Shown here: positions 63,601-64,000 of the stretch, in pieces
Position numbering within the stretch: position 1 is the first letter of the stretch
Layout: every line of letters begins with the position of its first letter
Origin: Bombyx mori
Taxonomy: Eukaryota > Arthropoda > Insecta > Lepidoptera > Bombycidae
Reading direction: 5' to 3'
DNA length: 64,000 nucleotides
NCBI RefSeq assembly: GCF_030269925.1
Contig: NC_085121.1
Coordinates: 12,913,501-12,977,500 of the forward strand
Notes under the pieces: model-generated
What the model saw: the letters and a program-made list of their open reading frames with translations, nothing else
Database searches by the model: none
What the model was told of the DNA's origin: nothing
Translations under genes and position numbers: made by a program

Positions 63601-64000
63601 TTGCGAAAATCATCTCTTTGTCAGCTTTTACAGCCTCTATCGCGTAGACCACGCGGAATTCCGTGGATTTCTCCTTGGTTCTTCGAAATTTCAAAAATTG
63701 CAGATAAAACTGGAGACAAGATGCCGCAATAACTAAAAAGGTTCAGGATTCGGTCAAGATCCCTAACCTGGCTCCCTGTCAGTGACGCGTTGGGGTAGAG
63801 AGCGTCCAACATTCCCTCTCAGAATCCGCCCTTTGCTACTGCAAGATGGTGAAATACGCTAAGCTACTTAGTACGCTTATAGTGTAGCCCTGAATATTTC
63901 TAATACGAGCACATGTCAACTTTTTCTCAAGATACTATTCGCTGATAATTCCAACCTTGTGTACGTACAGAATAAAGCCATCCAATTCCAATTCATCCAA
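63601..64000. other. No gene recognised at right edge
   Basis: A 63-codon minus frame (63621-63812) has a mildly hydrophobic middle and no known motif. Upstream and downstream frames do not extend it. It may be a repeat fragment. Confidence 0.35.

Overview
The window looks like lepidopteran DNA, most likely the silkworm Bombyx mori or a close relative. The main reason is more than a dozen copies of a tRNA-headed, poly-A-tailed repeat that I recognise as the Bm1 SINE. Jockey-, R1- and RTE-like non-LTR fragments, maT/mariner DNA elements and short Helitron-like units are mixed with them. The background is AT-rich and intergenic. No complete host protein gene is visible. Species and family names come from memory of these families, not from a database search.

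Layout. (1) 1-550: a minus-strand core promoter with a TATA box and two heat-shock-element arrays drives an ATG-free leader off the left edge. This is the only convincing host-gene signal. (2) 890-7,474: old Bm1 and Jockey-related debris, then a full-length Jockey-clade LINE (2299-7463) with ORF1, ORF2 and an 11-bp target-site duplication (TSD). (3) 7,475-17,750: short retroposons, a decayed DD34D mariner, a MITE, tRNA-derived SINEs and long anonymous AT-rich DNA. (4) 17,874-20,854: a 5'-truncated R1-clade LINE with an open reverse transcriptase frame and a perfect 14-bp TSD. (5) 21,500-30,065: LINE tails, a Helitron-like unit, and an apparently intact maT (DD37D) transposon at 28431-29738. 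(6) 30,914-38,658: an LTR element in minus orientation with identical 373-bp LTRs and no pol. One LTR is split by a second full-length Jockey LINE with both ORFs open. (7) 42,690-45,760: a 2.86-kb foldback element inserted in a tRNA-headed SINE. Its arms carry inverted copies of the last exons of a transposon-type gene with an HAFTGCD motif, and one arm holds a later R1-type LINE tail. (8) 46,000-64,000: Bm1 copies, a duplicated segment around a LINE fragment, a 27-bp perfect hairpin, Helitron-like units, and a Bm1 split by a third, truncated Jockey copy (52634-54418).

How the parts relate. The three large Jockey copies belong to one young family; smaller fragments belong to the same family (A) or an older relative (B). 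Nested insertions give a local chronology: SINE, then foldback, then LINE tail; SINE, then Jockey; LTR element, then Jockey. The maT transposase and the second Jockey copy are the best candidates for still-functional enzymes. The LTR element and the foldback can only have moved with proteins supplied from elsewhere.
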